In this document: positions 1 through 9,298 of the stretch, in pieces
Layout of the letters: each line of letters starts with the position of its first letter
Position numbering within the stretch: position 1 is the stretch's first letter
DNA from: Clostridia bacterium
GTDB taxonomy: Bacteria; Bacillota; Clostridia; TANB77; CAG-508
DNA length: 48,941 nt
Reading direction: 5' to 3'
NCBI GenBank assembly: GCA_022797215.1
Contig: JAAWKD010000015.1
Location: forward strand, 1-48,941
Notes under the pieces: model-generated
What the model was told of the DNA's origin: nothing
Database searches by the model: none
The model's input: the letters and a program-made list of their open reading frames with translations, nothing else
Translations under genes and position numbers: made by a program

Positions 1-88
1 AGCACAAAACTCGCTACTGGTGGTTTGGTTAGACCTTAGCCAGACGGGGTTTCCACCCGTTAGATTACTTACCCTTTGCTGGGCGCAC
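1..88 (-). mobile_element. 5' end of a bacterial group II intron, cut by the window edge
   Basis: Read on the minus strand from position 88, the sequence begins GTGCGCCCAGCAAAGGGTAA, the GUGYG-type 5' end and first helix of bacterial group II introns. It continues with an A-rich, strongly structured stretch typical of domain I. Only the first 88 nt are visible; any reverse-transcriptase ORF would lie beyond the window. The 5' exon is 89 upward, just past a weak hairpin (103-124) downstream of the ribbon-helix-helix gene. Identification rests on the 5' end consensus alone, so the subclass is not assigned. Confidence 0.72.
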
Positions 89-146
89 AATTACTAATTG
101 TCTAAAAGTATTATAACACTTTTATCATCAGAAACACAACTCAAAG

Positions 147-620
147 TCATTCATTTTTATACTCATCCCTATATAATTCTCCTATTTCATAAAAATCATA
201 TAAATCTTTTTTATCCATTCCTTCAGTGTCATGATTTATGTAGCAATTAGCTTTTTCTCTTGCATTTGATAACATCTCTACAAAAATTCTATGCAAATCA
301 TCTCCGAATAATCTATCTAGAACTTCACCTTGTAAATATGTATTAATAGCACTAGTTCTCAAATATTTTGCATTAATTTTTCTTTGACTCTTAATAAAAG
401 GATCCAATTTTGCTTCTATCATTCTATCAAGTTCTTTTATAATAAAGTCTAAATTGTCCTTATACCTTTGTAAATTTAATTCTTTTTCTATTCCATTTCT
501 AATGACATCTACTTCACATATTCCTTGTGTAGCTGCTGCTTTTGTAATTTCTTCTTTTTTCTCTTTTGATATTCTAACTACAACTGTAATTAACTTTTCT
601 TTCTTCATTTTCTCTTTCAA
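147..620 (-). CDS. Ribbon-helix-helix protein, possibly a MobC-like relaxosome accessory factor
   Basis: 157 aa. The N-terminal ~50 residues (VVVRISKEKKEEITKAAA, then a predicted two-helix segment) look like a ribbon-helix-helix DNA-binding domain of the kind used by plasmid and conjugative-element accessory proteins. The rest is charged and helical, with no domain I recognise. Translation probably starts at TTG 620 (AAAGG about 9 nt upstream) or at the in-frame ATG at 608. Just upstream (640-731) lie perfect inverted repeats, and just downstream is a group II intron. Both fit a mobilisable element, where such proteins bind near oriT. No relaxase is visible, so the mobilisation role is inference. 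Confidence 0.55.
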   Translation of the reverse strand: MKEKMKKEKLITVVVRISKEKKEEITKAAATQGICEVDVIRNGIEKELNLQRYKDNLDFIIKELDRMIEAKLDPFIKSQRKINAKYLRTSAINTYLQGEVLDRLFGDDLHRIFVEMLSNAREKANCYINHDTEGMDKKDLYDFYEIGELYRDEYKNE

Positions 621-639
621 TTATTTTAACCTTTCTTGC

Positions 640-743
640 TCCTACTTTTAGGAATCAAATTGCCTTCTGGCAATTTGCAGGATTAGGGAGACCACTCCAC
701 TCCTACAAACTGCCTAAAAGTGTAACTTTTATCGAGATATCTC
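640..743. other. Cluster of inverted repeats upstream of the RHH gene (candidate oriT or operator)
   Basis: Three inverted repeats lie in about 100 bp: CAAATTGCC-TTCT-GGCAATTTG (656-677, 9-bp perfect stem), TAAAAG-TGTAA-CTTTTA (715-731) and the palindrome GAGATATCTC (734-743), with an imperfect echo of the last at 756-775. The spacing and the neighbouring RHH gene resemble a transfer origin or an autoregulatory site. No known nic sequence was recognised. Confidence 0.35.
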
Positions 744-785
744 TCATTTTCTCACGATATCAAATAGATATCTCATCTTTTGCCC

Positions 786-825
786 AAAAAACAAATATAA
801 ATAATAAAATTTATATTTGTTTTTT
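786..825. terminator. Bidirectional terminator after the DUF6809-like gene
   Basis: A 16-bp perfect stem (786-801 with 810-825) has an 8-nt loop and A/T runs on both outer flanks. It starts 7 nt past the stop codon of the minus-strand gene ending at 832. Confidence 0.8.
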
Positions 826-831
826 AGAAAT

Positions 832-1131
832 TTACTTTAATTCTTCTCTTAACTTTATTCCATCTTTTAGACCTGCCATATAATATTTTTCACAAAAATA
901 TGAAGTTTCTGAATTAATAGTTTCTATATAATCGTCTAACAGTTTTTCAATACTTGCTTTTAACCACTTGAGATTATATGGAATCTTTTTCAATTCTTGT
1001 TCTAAGTAATATCTCTTTTTACTTCTACTAATATTGTGTTCTTTCATAAAGAGTTTATCCTCTTTAGTTATGGTTGCTAATCCTTCTTCTCTTGCTTCAA
1101 GTATTACTTTTAATATACTTTCATCTTCCAT
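832..1131 (-). CDS. Small DUF6809-like protein
   Basis: About 99 aa from the ATG at 1131. That start gives an AGGAGG site about 11 nt upstream; in-frame GTG and ATG codons at 1143 and 1140 overlap or abut the site. The protein is acidic and helical. It ends in YYMAGLKDGIKLREEL, similar to the C-terminal F-x2-G-F-x-L-G motif of the short DUF6809 family of Firmicutes mobile elements. No biochemical role is known for that family. It is followed by its own terminator and is probably cargo of the same element as the RHH gene. Confidence 0.5.
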   Translation of the reverse strand: MEDESILKVILEAREEGLATITKEDKLFMKEHNISRSKKRYYLEQELKKIPYNLKWLKASIEKLLDDYIETINSETSYFCEKYYMAGLKDGIKLREELK

Positions 1132-1394
1132 TTTTAACATCACCTCCTAACTATGTGTGTGATGTTAACTCTGCTTAAATTAAAGTTCAAGTCTTTTCTA
1201 AAACATTATTTATATATAGGCTTGTCCAATGTTCTATCCATACTCCTTTAAATTCTTTCAATATTTAGTTTTCTTCCCAACCAATTGCTCCACAATCGAT
1301 TTTGTGCCGTTTTTATTCCAAATTTGACTAACTTATCCATATAGAAAAATCAAGGCAATATCAGGCTTTTTTCATATTTCCCCAAATTGAAAGA

Positions 1395-1550
1395 CTATAC
1401 GGGGGTGAAATCTCCTGGGTGTGAGAATAAAATAACCCATTTTCCTTTATATTGATTTAACTCTATTTTCCCCATAGTTGTTTCAGCCTCAAAATCTGGA
1501 GCATATGTACCAATTTTTACATTTCCGTTCATCATAATTTCATAATCCAT
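1395..1550 (-). pseudogene. Peroxiredoxin (AhpC/TSA) N-terminal fragment, truncated before the catalytic Cys
   Basis: From ATG 1550 (GAGGGGAG site upstream) the frame encodes 51 aa. It contains [18 protein letters not shown] and [16 protein letters not shown], the N-terminal thioredoxin-fold part of 1-Cys/Prx6-type peroxiredoxins. In intact proteins the next residue is the peroxidatic Cys (PVCTTE); here the codon is TAG, and nothing after it is recognisably peroxiredoxin in any frame. The ~250 bp to the DUF6809 gene hold no gene I can support, so the 3' part was probably deleted or replaced. It cannot be an active peroxidase. Confidence 0.85.
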
Positions 1551-1658
1551 AAAAACAAACTCCCCTCATTTCTTTTGTTATATCATATGAAATAAGTTCA
1601 TTTTTGTTACATTTATCTCACTATATTCATATAATGTTTTATGAAAGAAGGTAGGAAT

Positions 1659-2532
1659 ATGAAAATAGGATTATGTTTAGCTCGGTGGTGGAATAAAAGG
1701 TGCTGCCCATATTGGCGCATTAAAGGCTTTTGAAGAAGAAAACATACAATTTGACTATATCTCGGGAGCCTCCTCTGGAAGTATTGTAGCAACACTATAT
1801 GCAATTGGATATACTGCCGATGAAATATATCTATTATTTAAAAAATATGCTAAAAAAATAAAATATATTGAATGGAGCCATATTTTAAAACTTATTTCAG
1901 GACTAGTTTTTAAAAGGCAAATTGTAATAAATGGCTTAAATAGTGGAAAATCAATAGAAAAAATAATGGAAAAAGCATGTTTAGAAAAGGACATTTATAA
2001 CATAAAAGCGGTTCCTAAAAATCTTATGGTTTCTAGTGTGGATTTAGATGATGGAACTGTATATATTTTTACTTCCCTTTCTAATCAAACTAAAGAAACA
2101 AGACAAAATTATTCTAATCATGTACAGTACATATACGATGCCCCTATTGCCAAAGTAGTAAGAGCTAGCTGTAGTTTTCCAGGTGTATTTTCACCATGCA
2201 ATTATCAAGACCATAAATTAGTAGATGGCGGAATTAGAGAAAATGTTCCTTGGAAAGAACTAAAGGAAAATGGCGTTGACAAAGTAATTAGCATTGTGTT
2301 TCCTAAAAAATTAAAATGTAAAGAAAATAAAAATATCATTGACGTTATTAGTGGTTCTATAGAATTAATGGGGCAAGAACTTTCTAATTACGAGTTAGTG
2401 GGAGCAGATTATTTGTTAAAAATAAATACTATCAATACTCCATTATTAGACACTAGCAAAATGGAATATTTTTATCAAAGAGGTTATGAAGAAACAAAGA
2501 AAAAAATAAAAGAAATAAATTTTTTTCTATAA
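1659..2532 (+). pseudogene. Patatin-like phospholipase, interrupted by a +1 frame break at a CGG codon
   Basis: Starts ATG 1659 (MKIGLCLA). After 8 codons frame 0 meets CGG (1683-1685). Omitting C1683 restores the patatin frame GGGIKGAAHIGALKAF, which is open to 2532. The restored protein would be about 290 aa with the Gly-rich oxyanion-hole loop, the nucleophile elbow GASSGS and the Asp motif LVDGGIREN: a complete Ser-Asp dyad acyl hydrolase. No alternative start exists in the downstream frame, because TAG 1678-1680 precedes it. It is divergent from the peroxiredoxin fragment. It is either a one-base insertion or a site where the C is skipped in translation (see findings); apart from this break the gene looks undamaged. 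Confidence 0.85.
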
Positions 2533-2550
2533 CTAAAAAATAAAACTCCT

Positions 2551-4032
2551 GAGACTATCGTAAAAGTTGTGTAAATCGGATATCCTTCCGATTGATAACT
2601 TGAAAAAATTGACACTTAAAATTTAATCATATTTTAATTACATTTTTCTAAAAAATCAATGCTTTAGAAAAATGTTGTGTAAATTTAATAGGACTTAAGA
2701 ATTTTTTTCTTAAGCCTATTATTTTTTAGGCTTTATTTTTAGATTCTACCTTCATACATAATTTTGAATTGTGATAAGCAAATATCCCAGTTCTTTGCTC
2801 TCATAGACCATTTCTTTTCAGCTTTTAAAGTTGATAAATACAATACTTTAAGTAATGACATGTCAGTTGGAAATACATTCCTATTTCTATTAATTCTTTT
2901 GTATGTACTATTTAAACTTTTTATTGCGTTTGTAGTATACATTATCTTTCGTATCTCAGCAGAAAATTTAAAGAAAACAGAAAGGACATCCCAGTTATCA
3001 ATCCAACTTTGAATTGCCCCTGGATATTTTGTTTTCTACTTATCATCTAGTTCTAAATAAATTTGTATAGGCAAATTCTTCTGTAGATGCTTGATAAACT
3101 GTTTTTAAATCACAAGCAAGTTCTTTCTTGTCTGTATATGGAACATACTTTAAAGAGTTCCTTATTTGATGAACAATACATCTTTGATATTCAGTCTTAG
3201 GATAAATTGCTGAAATTGCTTCTTTTAGTCCTGTTAGTCCATCAGCACATAATACTAATATGTCTTGAACACCACGATTTTTAAGTTCATTTAATACTGT
3301 CATCCAATATTTAGCACTCTCGTTTTCTCCGATCGTAATTGTTAAGACCTTTTTCATTCCATCTTCATCAATTCCTAATACTACATAAGCAACCTTTTTT
3401 ACTATTTGACCATTATCTCTTACATGAAAATGAGTAGCATCTATGAAGATAATTTGATAAACTTTTTCAAGCTTTCTTTTTTGCCAATCTTGAATTTCAG
3501 GGATGATTTTATCAGTAATATCGCTAATCATATCAGTTGATATATTGCAACCAAAAATCTCTTTTACTTGTTCTTGAATATCTTTATCAGATAAACCTAA
3601 AGCATACATAGAGATTATTTTTTCATCAAATCCATTTACAGTTCTAGAATATTTAGGAACTAAATCAGAATCAATTTCTCCATTTCTATCTCTAGGAACT
3701 TTGACAGGAATATCACCCATTTCAGTTAATACTGTTCTTTCAGGATAATATCCATTTCTAGAATTTTCATTGTTTGTTCTTTTATTCTTAGAGTATCCGC
3801 AATTTTGCTTCCATCTCAGCATCTAGTAGATTTTGAAAAGCAGGAGCAAAAAATTCCTTCCATGCTACATACATATCACCCATGGATTTAATATCTTTTG
3901 GATCATTCCTTCTAAAAAATTCTTCTACTAGTTCATTTTTTTCTACTTTTTTACCCATAGAAAAAATCCCTCCTTGATATTTTTATATTTTATCACGGAA
4001 GGATTTATTTACACAACTTTTTCTATACTCTC
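2551..4032. mobile_element. IS256-family insertion sequence with inverted repeats and target duplication
   Basis: About 1.48 kb. The left end GAGACTATCGTAAAAGTTGT matches the reverse complement of the right end GAGAGTATAGAAAAAGTTGT, and both continue into GTAAAT and TCCTTCCG. The flanks AAACTCCT (2543-2550) and AAACTCTT (4033-4040) are an 8-bp target duplication with one mismatch. It encodes one minus-strand mutator-type transposase, now broken. The right flank 4033-4062 forms an AAACTCTTT/AAAGAGTTT hairpin whose other arm is partly duplicated on the left, so the element inserted in a terminator between the convergent patatin gene and the gene at 4057. Confidence 0.88.
2739..3958 (-). pseudogene. 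IS256-family (mutator-type) transposase, multiply disrupted
   Basis: Start ATG 3958 (MGKKVEKNELVEEFF). The frame breaks at CGG 3799-3797: omitting the C gives AKLGYSKNKRTNN and continues into the catalytic core with FIDATHFHV (first Asp) and VLCADGLTGL (second Asp). Near 3050 an extra T in TTATTTAGA breaks the frame again, and a TAG follows where relatives have Trp (DDK-W-K). The C-terminal part reads MYTTNAIKSLN. IS256 relatives have Glu in the TTN-x-IE motif, taken as the third catalytic residue, but here it is Lys. Two frame breaks, a nonsense codon and loss of that residue make this copy inactive. Confidence 0.88.
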
Positions 4033-4056
4033 AAACTCTTTCCTATTGAAAAGAGT

Positions 4057-4755
4057 TTATTTTATGGAATCATTTTTTAGTGTTTCATATTCTCTAATAT
4101 CTGGTTCTGTAAAAATATCGTCTTGTACATTATTAAATTCATATTCTCTTTCTGAAATTGTATTTCCAAAATGAGTTCTAATAACTAACCCAGTATCTTT
4201 TTCGATATATACTTCATCAATGTTATTATTATCTGTTTTTAAAACAGATGATGATGGACTATTTGCCACTCGATAGCATTGCTTACCATTATACTCAATA
4301 TCTTCCACTCTTGAAACAATTGCCATCCATATTAGTTGCATATTAGATGCTCCTTCGAAATAATTATATATTGGCATAATAAGATTCATACTCTCTTCTA
4401 CATCCATTTCTGCCACTTTTTGTTTAGACGTTTCTGTGAACACATCTTTTTTTATTCCATTATCATATACAGATAATTTATGTATTTTTTCTCCATCCCT
4501 AGTCATTTCAAGTGTTGTTAATGTGTTGTCCCCTTTACAATAACTATTTATAATAGTCGTACTATCTTCATTCATACCACTTCCAACGGATTTTATATGA
4601 TAATTCTTACTTGATGTATACTGATTAGCATTTTTTTGTATATTTTTTATAATAGCAAGTTTTCTAATTGTATTTATCATAAACAGTGCAATAATAATTA
4701 ATACAATAATACCAATAACTTTTAGAACTTTTTTTACTGCTTTCTTTTTTTCCAT
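4057..4755 (-). CDS. Membrane-anchored extracytoplasmic protein of unknown function (paralogue of 48222-48896)
   Basis: 232 aa. A basic N-terminus is followed by one hydrophobic segment (about residues 11-31), then a soluble domain outside the membrane. The domain has several beta-strand-like segments, a conserved NMQLIW stretch, YNGKQCYRV, and EVYIEKDTGLVIRTHFG followed by EYEFNNVQDDIF. The alternating strands and the final 'IEKDTGL..' pattern recall LolA/outer-membrane-lipoprotein-carrier-like folds, but I cannot assign a family. A clear paralogue with the same architecture and motifs ends the window, so this is a multicopy family in the genome. Its shared terminator with the patatin gene is interrupted by the IS256 element. 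Confidence 0.75.
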   Translation of the reverse strand: MEKKKAVKKVLKVIGIIVLIIIALFMINTIRKLAIIKNIQKNANQYTSSKNYHIKSVGSGMNEDSTTIINSYCKGDNTLTTLEMTRDGEKIHKLSVYDNGIKKDVFTETSKQKVAEMDVEESMNLIMPIYNYFEGASNMQLIWMAIVSRVEDIEYNGKQCYRVANSPSSSVLKTDNNNIDEVYIEKDTGLVIRTHFGNTISEREYEFNNVQDDIFTEPDIREYETLKNDSIK

Positions 4756-4829
4756 ATAAACTTCCCCTTTTCTTTTGTACTAGCCTTAGTATACCTTATC
4801 TATATTCTGAATGCAAATTTATTTTGAAA

Positions 4830-5375
4830 TTATGCTATTTTATTTAGATTATTAAGAAATATTATTCCCTCTATAACATCTAAAACAGAATAAATTAAAA
4901 CTACGATTCCAATTGTCATAACAATTGCACCAGCATTACATATAGTATATAAACCACAAGTAAGCATAATAATGGCAATTACTAAGCTATAAATCCACAC
5001 TTTAGATTTTGTACTTTTTAATTTTAAAGATAATGTCGCCCTAATCACACTACTATAAATAATCCATAAGCCAATTAGAATCCTAAAAATGGTTCCTATT
5101 TCTTTCCAATAAACCATACTTACTATTCCTAATATGATTGCAATAATTCCATAAGCTAAGTCATAACTATAAGAGTCATATTGCCCTTTGTTTCTGACAT
5201 ATTCAAACACTTTATATCCACCTATTGCTATTAATGAAATTCCTAAAATAGTAGTAATAATAGTTATTGTCGTTTCTGGATTAGCAATTAAAACAATACC
5301 AATAATTGCAAATATGCTAGAAGTTATAATTGAACTCCAACCTGTTTTCTTTAATATTTTTCTTAAATATTCCAT
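4830..5375 (-). CDS. HdeD/DUF308-family membrane protein
   Basis: 181 aa with six predicted transmembrane helices in three pairs (IITSSIFAIIGIVLIANP, then IITTILGISLIAIGGYKVFEY, and similar). This is the internally repeated architecture of DUF308 proteins named after E. coli HdeD. The family is widespread and poorly understood in Firmicutes. It lies 37 bp downstream of the secreted heptad-repeat protein and is probably the last gene of the MMPL operon controlled by the TetR operators. A 74-bp gap follows. Confidence 0.8.
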   Translation of the reverse strand: MEYLRKILKKTGWSSIITSSIFAIIGIVLIANPETTITIITTILGISLIAIGGYKVFEYVRNKGQYDSYSYDLAYGIIAIILGIVSMVYWKEIGTIFRILIGLWIIYSSVIRATLSLKLKSTKSKVWIYSLVIAIIMLTCGLYTICNAGAIVMTIGIVVLIYSVLDVIEGIIFLNNLNKIA

Positions 5376-5412
5376 ATCTATTCTCCTATTCTTTACTCCA
5401 TATTTATTATTT

Positions 5413-7191
5413 CTATTTGTTTTGCTCTTTTCCTTCTTTTTCTTCCTTAATACTATCTGACAAAATGATAAATTTTACTTTTCCTCTTTCCTCTTCATCT
5501 GAATTCATGAAGCTTTGATAATCATCTGATAATTCAAACATTTTTTCTGCCCTGTTTGTTAAATTTCTCAAATCTCCATTAATATAGTTGCAAATAGGTT
5601 TAATTCCTTCTTCATTGAAAGTATGAATTCCACTTGCAAGAGTTGTAGCTCCTGTTTGTAATGTTTTAGCACCATCTGTTAATTGATTATTGGCTTGTAG
5701 CAACTCTGAAGTTCCACTTTGTAAACTAGACAAACCTGCTTGCATTTGTGAAGAACCATTTTCCAATGTTGCTGTTCCTTGTTTTAATGTCTTTGTTCCA
5801 TCATATAATTGTTTACTTCCTGTTACTAATTTAGTAGTTTGAGAAACAAGTACATCTACTCCATCTTTCTTTAGTTGTGAAATACCTTGACTTACTGTTT
5901 GACTACCTAATACCAATCCTGGATTTTGTGCTGTTCCATTTCCTTCTATCCCTGTTTTTACTTGTGCGAGCGAACCATTTAAAATGGCTAAATTACTGGT
6001 TGGGTCATTTATTGCTAAGCTATCTAATGTAGATAAACTTTGTTGTAATGTTGCATTACTAGTTTGCAAAGCATTGATCTTATCTGCATCTATTGCAGGA
6101 TTTAATGTACTAATAGTTTGATTATTTGCATCAATTGTTGCTTGTATTGTAGCTTTTGCGGTAAGTACTTTTGTTGTTACATCTTTTGCTGCATTTTGTG
6201 CAATAGTTACACCTTGATTCACTTGCTTTGCACCTATGCTAATCATTTGGATCCCTGCTTCTAATTGTCCTAGTTTCGTACTTATTGTTGCTACTCCACT
6301 TTGCATAGCTGTCATACCTTCACTGACTTGTTTTGCTCCATTATTTAATGTTCCACTATTAGCATTTAAACTTGCTATTCCTTGATTTAATTTCGCATAC
6401 TCTGTATTTGCACTATTAGCACCTTTTTCTACTTGGTTCATCGCTTGATTAAATTCTTGTGATTTTTGATAATAAGTAGTAGTTCCTTTTTTCAAGTCAT
6501 TTGCACCTTTTTCAATTTGATTACTATAACTTTGCAAAGTGTTTACCTTTCCATAGATTTCATCTATTTCTGCTAATAATTCTTTGTCGTCATCTTCTAA
6601 TAATTTAGGTGTAGCAACTGTAAATATGTTACCTAATTCAAAATTAGTTGTTTCAAAAGTAATCTTAACACTCTCTGGTAAGCTTATTTTAGAAAGTCCT
6701 AAACTTTCTTGCATCCCTGGCATTGCCATACCTACAATAATAGTTTTGGTTCCATCATTCATTATCTTTCCTTTGCTAACTGTAATATTTGTATTTGTTT
6801 CATTATTGACAATTACTCCCGTCGCTACTGCAAATGGCGTAAACATAGTTGTTTTAATGCCATTTACTGATACTACATGTTTTTCGTGGTTTGTATATGT
6901 GATTTCTATAGTAACCTTTCCACTCCTTCCTGCTAATTCTTCTGCTGAAATCTCTTTTCCATTTAAGGTGTATTTCATTTTACAAGTAATTGGCAACTTT
7001 TTATTAGTCTCTTCTTGTGTATGTGTTCCATCTTCCATTTGTGTACTTACTATGGTTTTATAACTTTCTCCTTGTGTATTTACTTTAGTATAAACGGTTT
7101 CATCTTTAGCATAAGCAAGCACTGGTGATGTATAAGCAAGAAAGCTAACTAATAAGCCTCCTGCAATTAATTTAGATTTTATCTTATTCAT
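5413..7191 (-). CDS. Secreted X-x-x-L-x-x-G heptad-repeat protein, partner of the MMPL exporter
   Basis: 592 aa from ATG 7191, chosen because AAGGAG sits 8 nt upstream and a signal peptide follows (MNKIKSKLIAGGLLVSFLAYTSP, AYA cleavage). An upstream in-frame start at 7236 would lie inside the MMPL gene. The N-terminal ~180 residues are beta-rich. The remainder is a long coiled coil with repeated Leu/Gly heptads (GAKQVSEGMTAMQSG, GTKTLKQGTATLENGSSQMQ), as in YhgE/Pip-type proteins, but without their C-terminal membrane helices. The C-terminus is charged. It lies 5 bp after the MMPL stop codon, so the two are translationally linked; it probably forms an extracellular extension or adaptor of the exporter. 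Confidence 0.8.
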   Translation of the reverse strand: MNKIKSKLIAGGLLVSFLAYTSPVLAYAKDETVYTKVNTQGESYKTIVSTQMEDGTHTQEETNKKLPITCKMKYTLNGKEISAEELAGRSGKVTIEITYTNHEKHVVSVNGIKTTMFTPFAVATGVIVNNETNTNITVSKGKIMNDGTKTIIVGMAMPGMQESLGLSKISLPESVKITFETTNFELGNIFTVATPKLLEDDDKELLAEIDEIYGKVNTLQSYSNQIEKGANDLKKGTTTYYQKSQEFNQAMNQVEKGANSANTEYAKLNQGIASLNANSGTLNNGAKQVSEGMTAMQSGVATISTKLGQLEAGIQMISIGAKQVNQGVTIAQNAAKDVTTKVLTAKATIQATIDANNQTISTLNPAIDADKINALQTSNATLQQSLSTLDSLAINDPTSNLAILNGSLAQVKTGIEGNGTAQNPGLVLGSQTVSQGISQLKKDGVDVLVSQTTKLVTGSKQLYDGTKTLKQGTATLENGSSQMQAGLSSLQSGTSELLQANNQLTDGAKTLQTGATTLASGIHTFNEEGIKPICNYINGDLRNLTNRAEKMFELSDDYQSFMNSDEEERGKVKFIILSDSIKEEKEGKEQNK

Positions 7192-7196
7192 AATTT

Positions 7197-9266
7197 TCAC
7201 TCCTTTATTTCTTTCATACCTTTTGTTGTTTTGCAAATGAATTTGTCACAAGCTAATAAAAAGGCTGGTAATATCGTAATAACAACTATCATACTGATGA
7301 TAGCCCCTCTTGACATTAAACTACATAAAGAACCTATCATTTCAATTTTAGAATATATTCCTACTCCAAAGGTTGCTCCAAAGAAACATAGTCCACTTGT
7401 TACAATGGAACTGATTGAAGTTCCTAATGCTTCATCTACTGCTCGTTTTTTGTCCTTTCCTTCTTTACGAAGTCCTACATATTTGGTAGTAATTAAAATA
7501 GCATAATCAATAGTAGCTCCTAGTTGAATAGTTCCAATTACAATGGAAACTACAAACGGTAATATTGTATCAGTATAAGCTGGGATTCCCATATTAATAA
7601 AAATAGCAAACTCGATAATACCAATTAAAATAATTGGTAAAGAAGCAGATTTTAGTACAAATATCATAATTACTAAAATAACAGCTATAGATACAATATT
7701 AACACTATTAAAATCATGGTCTGCAATTTCTACTAAGTCATTCATTAAAGGTCCTTCTCCTGCTAAAATTGCCTTCTCATCATACGATTTTAAAATAGTA
7801 TTAATTTGGTCTATCTGATGATTTAACTCATCTGTTGCCATTTCATATTTAGAATTAATAACAATCATTTGATAATCTCCATTTTCAAAAATGGATAAAA
7901 TCTCTTCTGGTAAAGCTTCTTTTGGTATTCCTAACTCTGCTAGTTTGTTATACCCTAATGTCCACTCTATTCCTTCTACTTCCTCTATTTTATTTAACAT
8001 CTCTGTCATCTGATTTGTTGGCATATCGTTTTTTACTAATGCTACTTCTGTTGAAACAATCCCAAACTTTTCTTGTAAAATATTTGTTGCTGCAACACCT
8101 GGTAAGTCGTCTGGCAATGATTTGTCTAGGTTATAGTAAACTCCTGTATGTGTATAGCCATAAATGGCAAATGGTAAAATGATAAGTGCAATTACAATAA
8201 TTGCTTTATGGTATTTCATATTGAAGTTTTTTAGTCCTGTAAATTTTGGTAAAATCTCTTTGTGTTTTGTCTTTTCAATTGCTTTATCAAATTGTAACAA
8301 CATAGCTGGAAGAACTGTGATAACACAAATTAGTCCAAATAGAACACCTTTTGCCATGACAATTCCAATATCTTTTCCTAGTGTTAAATTCATACTACAT
8401 AACGCTAAAAATCCTGCAATCGTTGTTAAGGAACTTCCTACTACTGAAGTAGCAGTTTGACAAATAGCATTTGCCATTGCCTGCTCTTTATTTTGACTTT
8501 TCTCCTTTTCTGCTTTGTAGCTATGATATAGGAAAATAGCAAAGTCCATTGTGACACCTAGTTGTAATACACTACTGATTGCCTTTGTGATATAGGAAAT
8601 CTCTCCTAAAAAGATATTGCTTCCCATGTTATATAAAATTGCTATCCCTATATTCAGTAACAATAGAAATGGTGCAAAATAGGAATCTAATGCGATTTGT
8701 AAAATGATAATACATAATGCTACTGCAATCATAACATAAATAGCAATTTCTGAATTAGATAAGTTTCTTGTGTCTAAGATCACAGATGACATACCACTAA
8801 TTTTGCATTGCTCATTTGTAATTTCTCTCATTTTTGTAATAGTTTCTAAGGTTTCGTCTGATGAAATTCCATCACTAAAAGTTACTAAAAATAAAGTATC
8901 ATTATCTCTATATGCAATATCTCTAATTTCATCTGGTAACATTTCTACTGGAAAGTTTGTACCTATTACATCAGTTAATCCTATTACCTTTTCAACAGTA
9001 TCAAACTCTCTAAACTTATTTTCTAAATCTTGAATATCCTTTGTATCCATATTCTCCAGAACAACAATTGAAAATGCTCCCATATTAAAATCATCCTGTA
9101 ATATTTTTTGTCCTTGCAATGTTTCAATGTCCTCTGGCAAATAAACTAAAATGTCATAGTTCACTCTTGTTGCCATCATACCAATTGCAGATGGAATTAA
9201 TAATAGTAAAGCTATGATAAGAACCAGTTTTTTGTGTTTACAAATTAACTGACTAAACTTCTGCAT
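7197..9266 (-). CDS. MMPL/RND-superfamily transporter
   Basis: 689 aa with the duplicated RND layout: one membrane helix (residues ~13-31), an extracytoplasmic domain and a block of five helices, then the same again in the second half. The first helical block contains GVTMDFAIFLYHSYKAEKEK, matching the MMPL helix-4 signature (G-x-x-x-D-[YF]); the second has GATIDYAILITTKY, so both halves keep the Asp. Such transporters use proton motive force to export lipids, siderophores or hydrophobic drugs; the substrate here cannot be told. AAAGGATG lies 7 nt upstream of the ATG. The promoter overlaps two TetR-type palindromes. Confidence 0.9.
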   Translation of the reverse strand: MQKFSQLICKHKKLVLIIALLLLIPSAIGMMATRVNYDILVYLPEDIETLQGQKILQDDFNMGAFSIVVLENMDTKDIQDLENKFREFDTVEKVIGLTDVIGTNFPVEMLPDEIRDIAYRDNDTLFLVTFSDGISSDETLETITKMREITNEQCKISGMSSVILDTRNLSNSEIAIYVMIAVALCIIILQIALDSYFAPFLLLLNIGIAILYNMGSNIFLGEISYITKAISSVLQLGVTMDFAIFLYHSYKAEKEKSQNKEQAMANAICQTATSVVGSSLTTIAGFLALCSMNLTLGKDIGIVMAKGVLFGLICVITVLPAMLLQFDKAIEKTKHKEILPKFTGLKNFNMKYHKAIIVIALIILPFAIYGYTHTGVYYNLDKSLPDDLPGVAATNILQEKFGIVSTEVALVKNDMPTNQMTEMLNKIEEVEGIEWTLGYNKLAELGIPKEALPEEILSIFENGDYQMIVINSKYEMATDELNHQIDQINTILKSYDEKAILAGEGPLMNDLVEIADHDFNSVNIVSIAVILVIMIFVLKSASLPIILIGIIEFAIFINMGIPAYTDTILPFVVSIVIGTIQLGATIDYAILITTKYVGLRKEGKDKKRAVDEALGTSISSIVTSGLCFFGATFGVGIYSKIEMIGSLCSLMSRGAIISMIVVITILPAFLLACDKFICKTTKGMKEIKE

Positions 9267-9298
9267 TTTTAATCATCCTTTCTCGTTTATATATCATA

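Noticed and set aside
81..90. GTGCGCCC as an RSF1010/MobQ-type nic site (TAAGTGCGCCCT)
   Set aside because: The flanking bases do not match the nic consensus, and the following ~80 nt fit a group II intron 5' end better.
3043..3099. Second frame break in the IS256 transposase as another CGG site
   Set aside because: The lesion is an extra T in TTATTTAGA and is followed by a TAG for a conserved Trp; no CGG is involved, so it is ordinary decay.
5188..5518. Plus-strand hydrophobic reading frames opposite the membrane-protein genes
   Set aside because: They mirror the AT-rich minus-strand genes, lack ribosome binding sites and show no family motifs.
7192..7236. Longer start for the heptad-repeat protein overlapping the MMPL gene
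   Set aside because: It would bury the signal peptide and ignore the AAGGAG placed correctly for ATG 7191.
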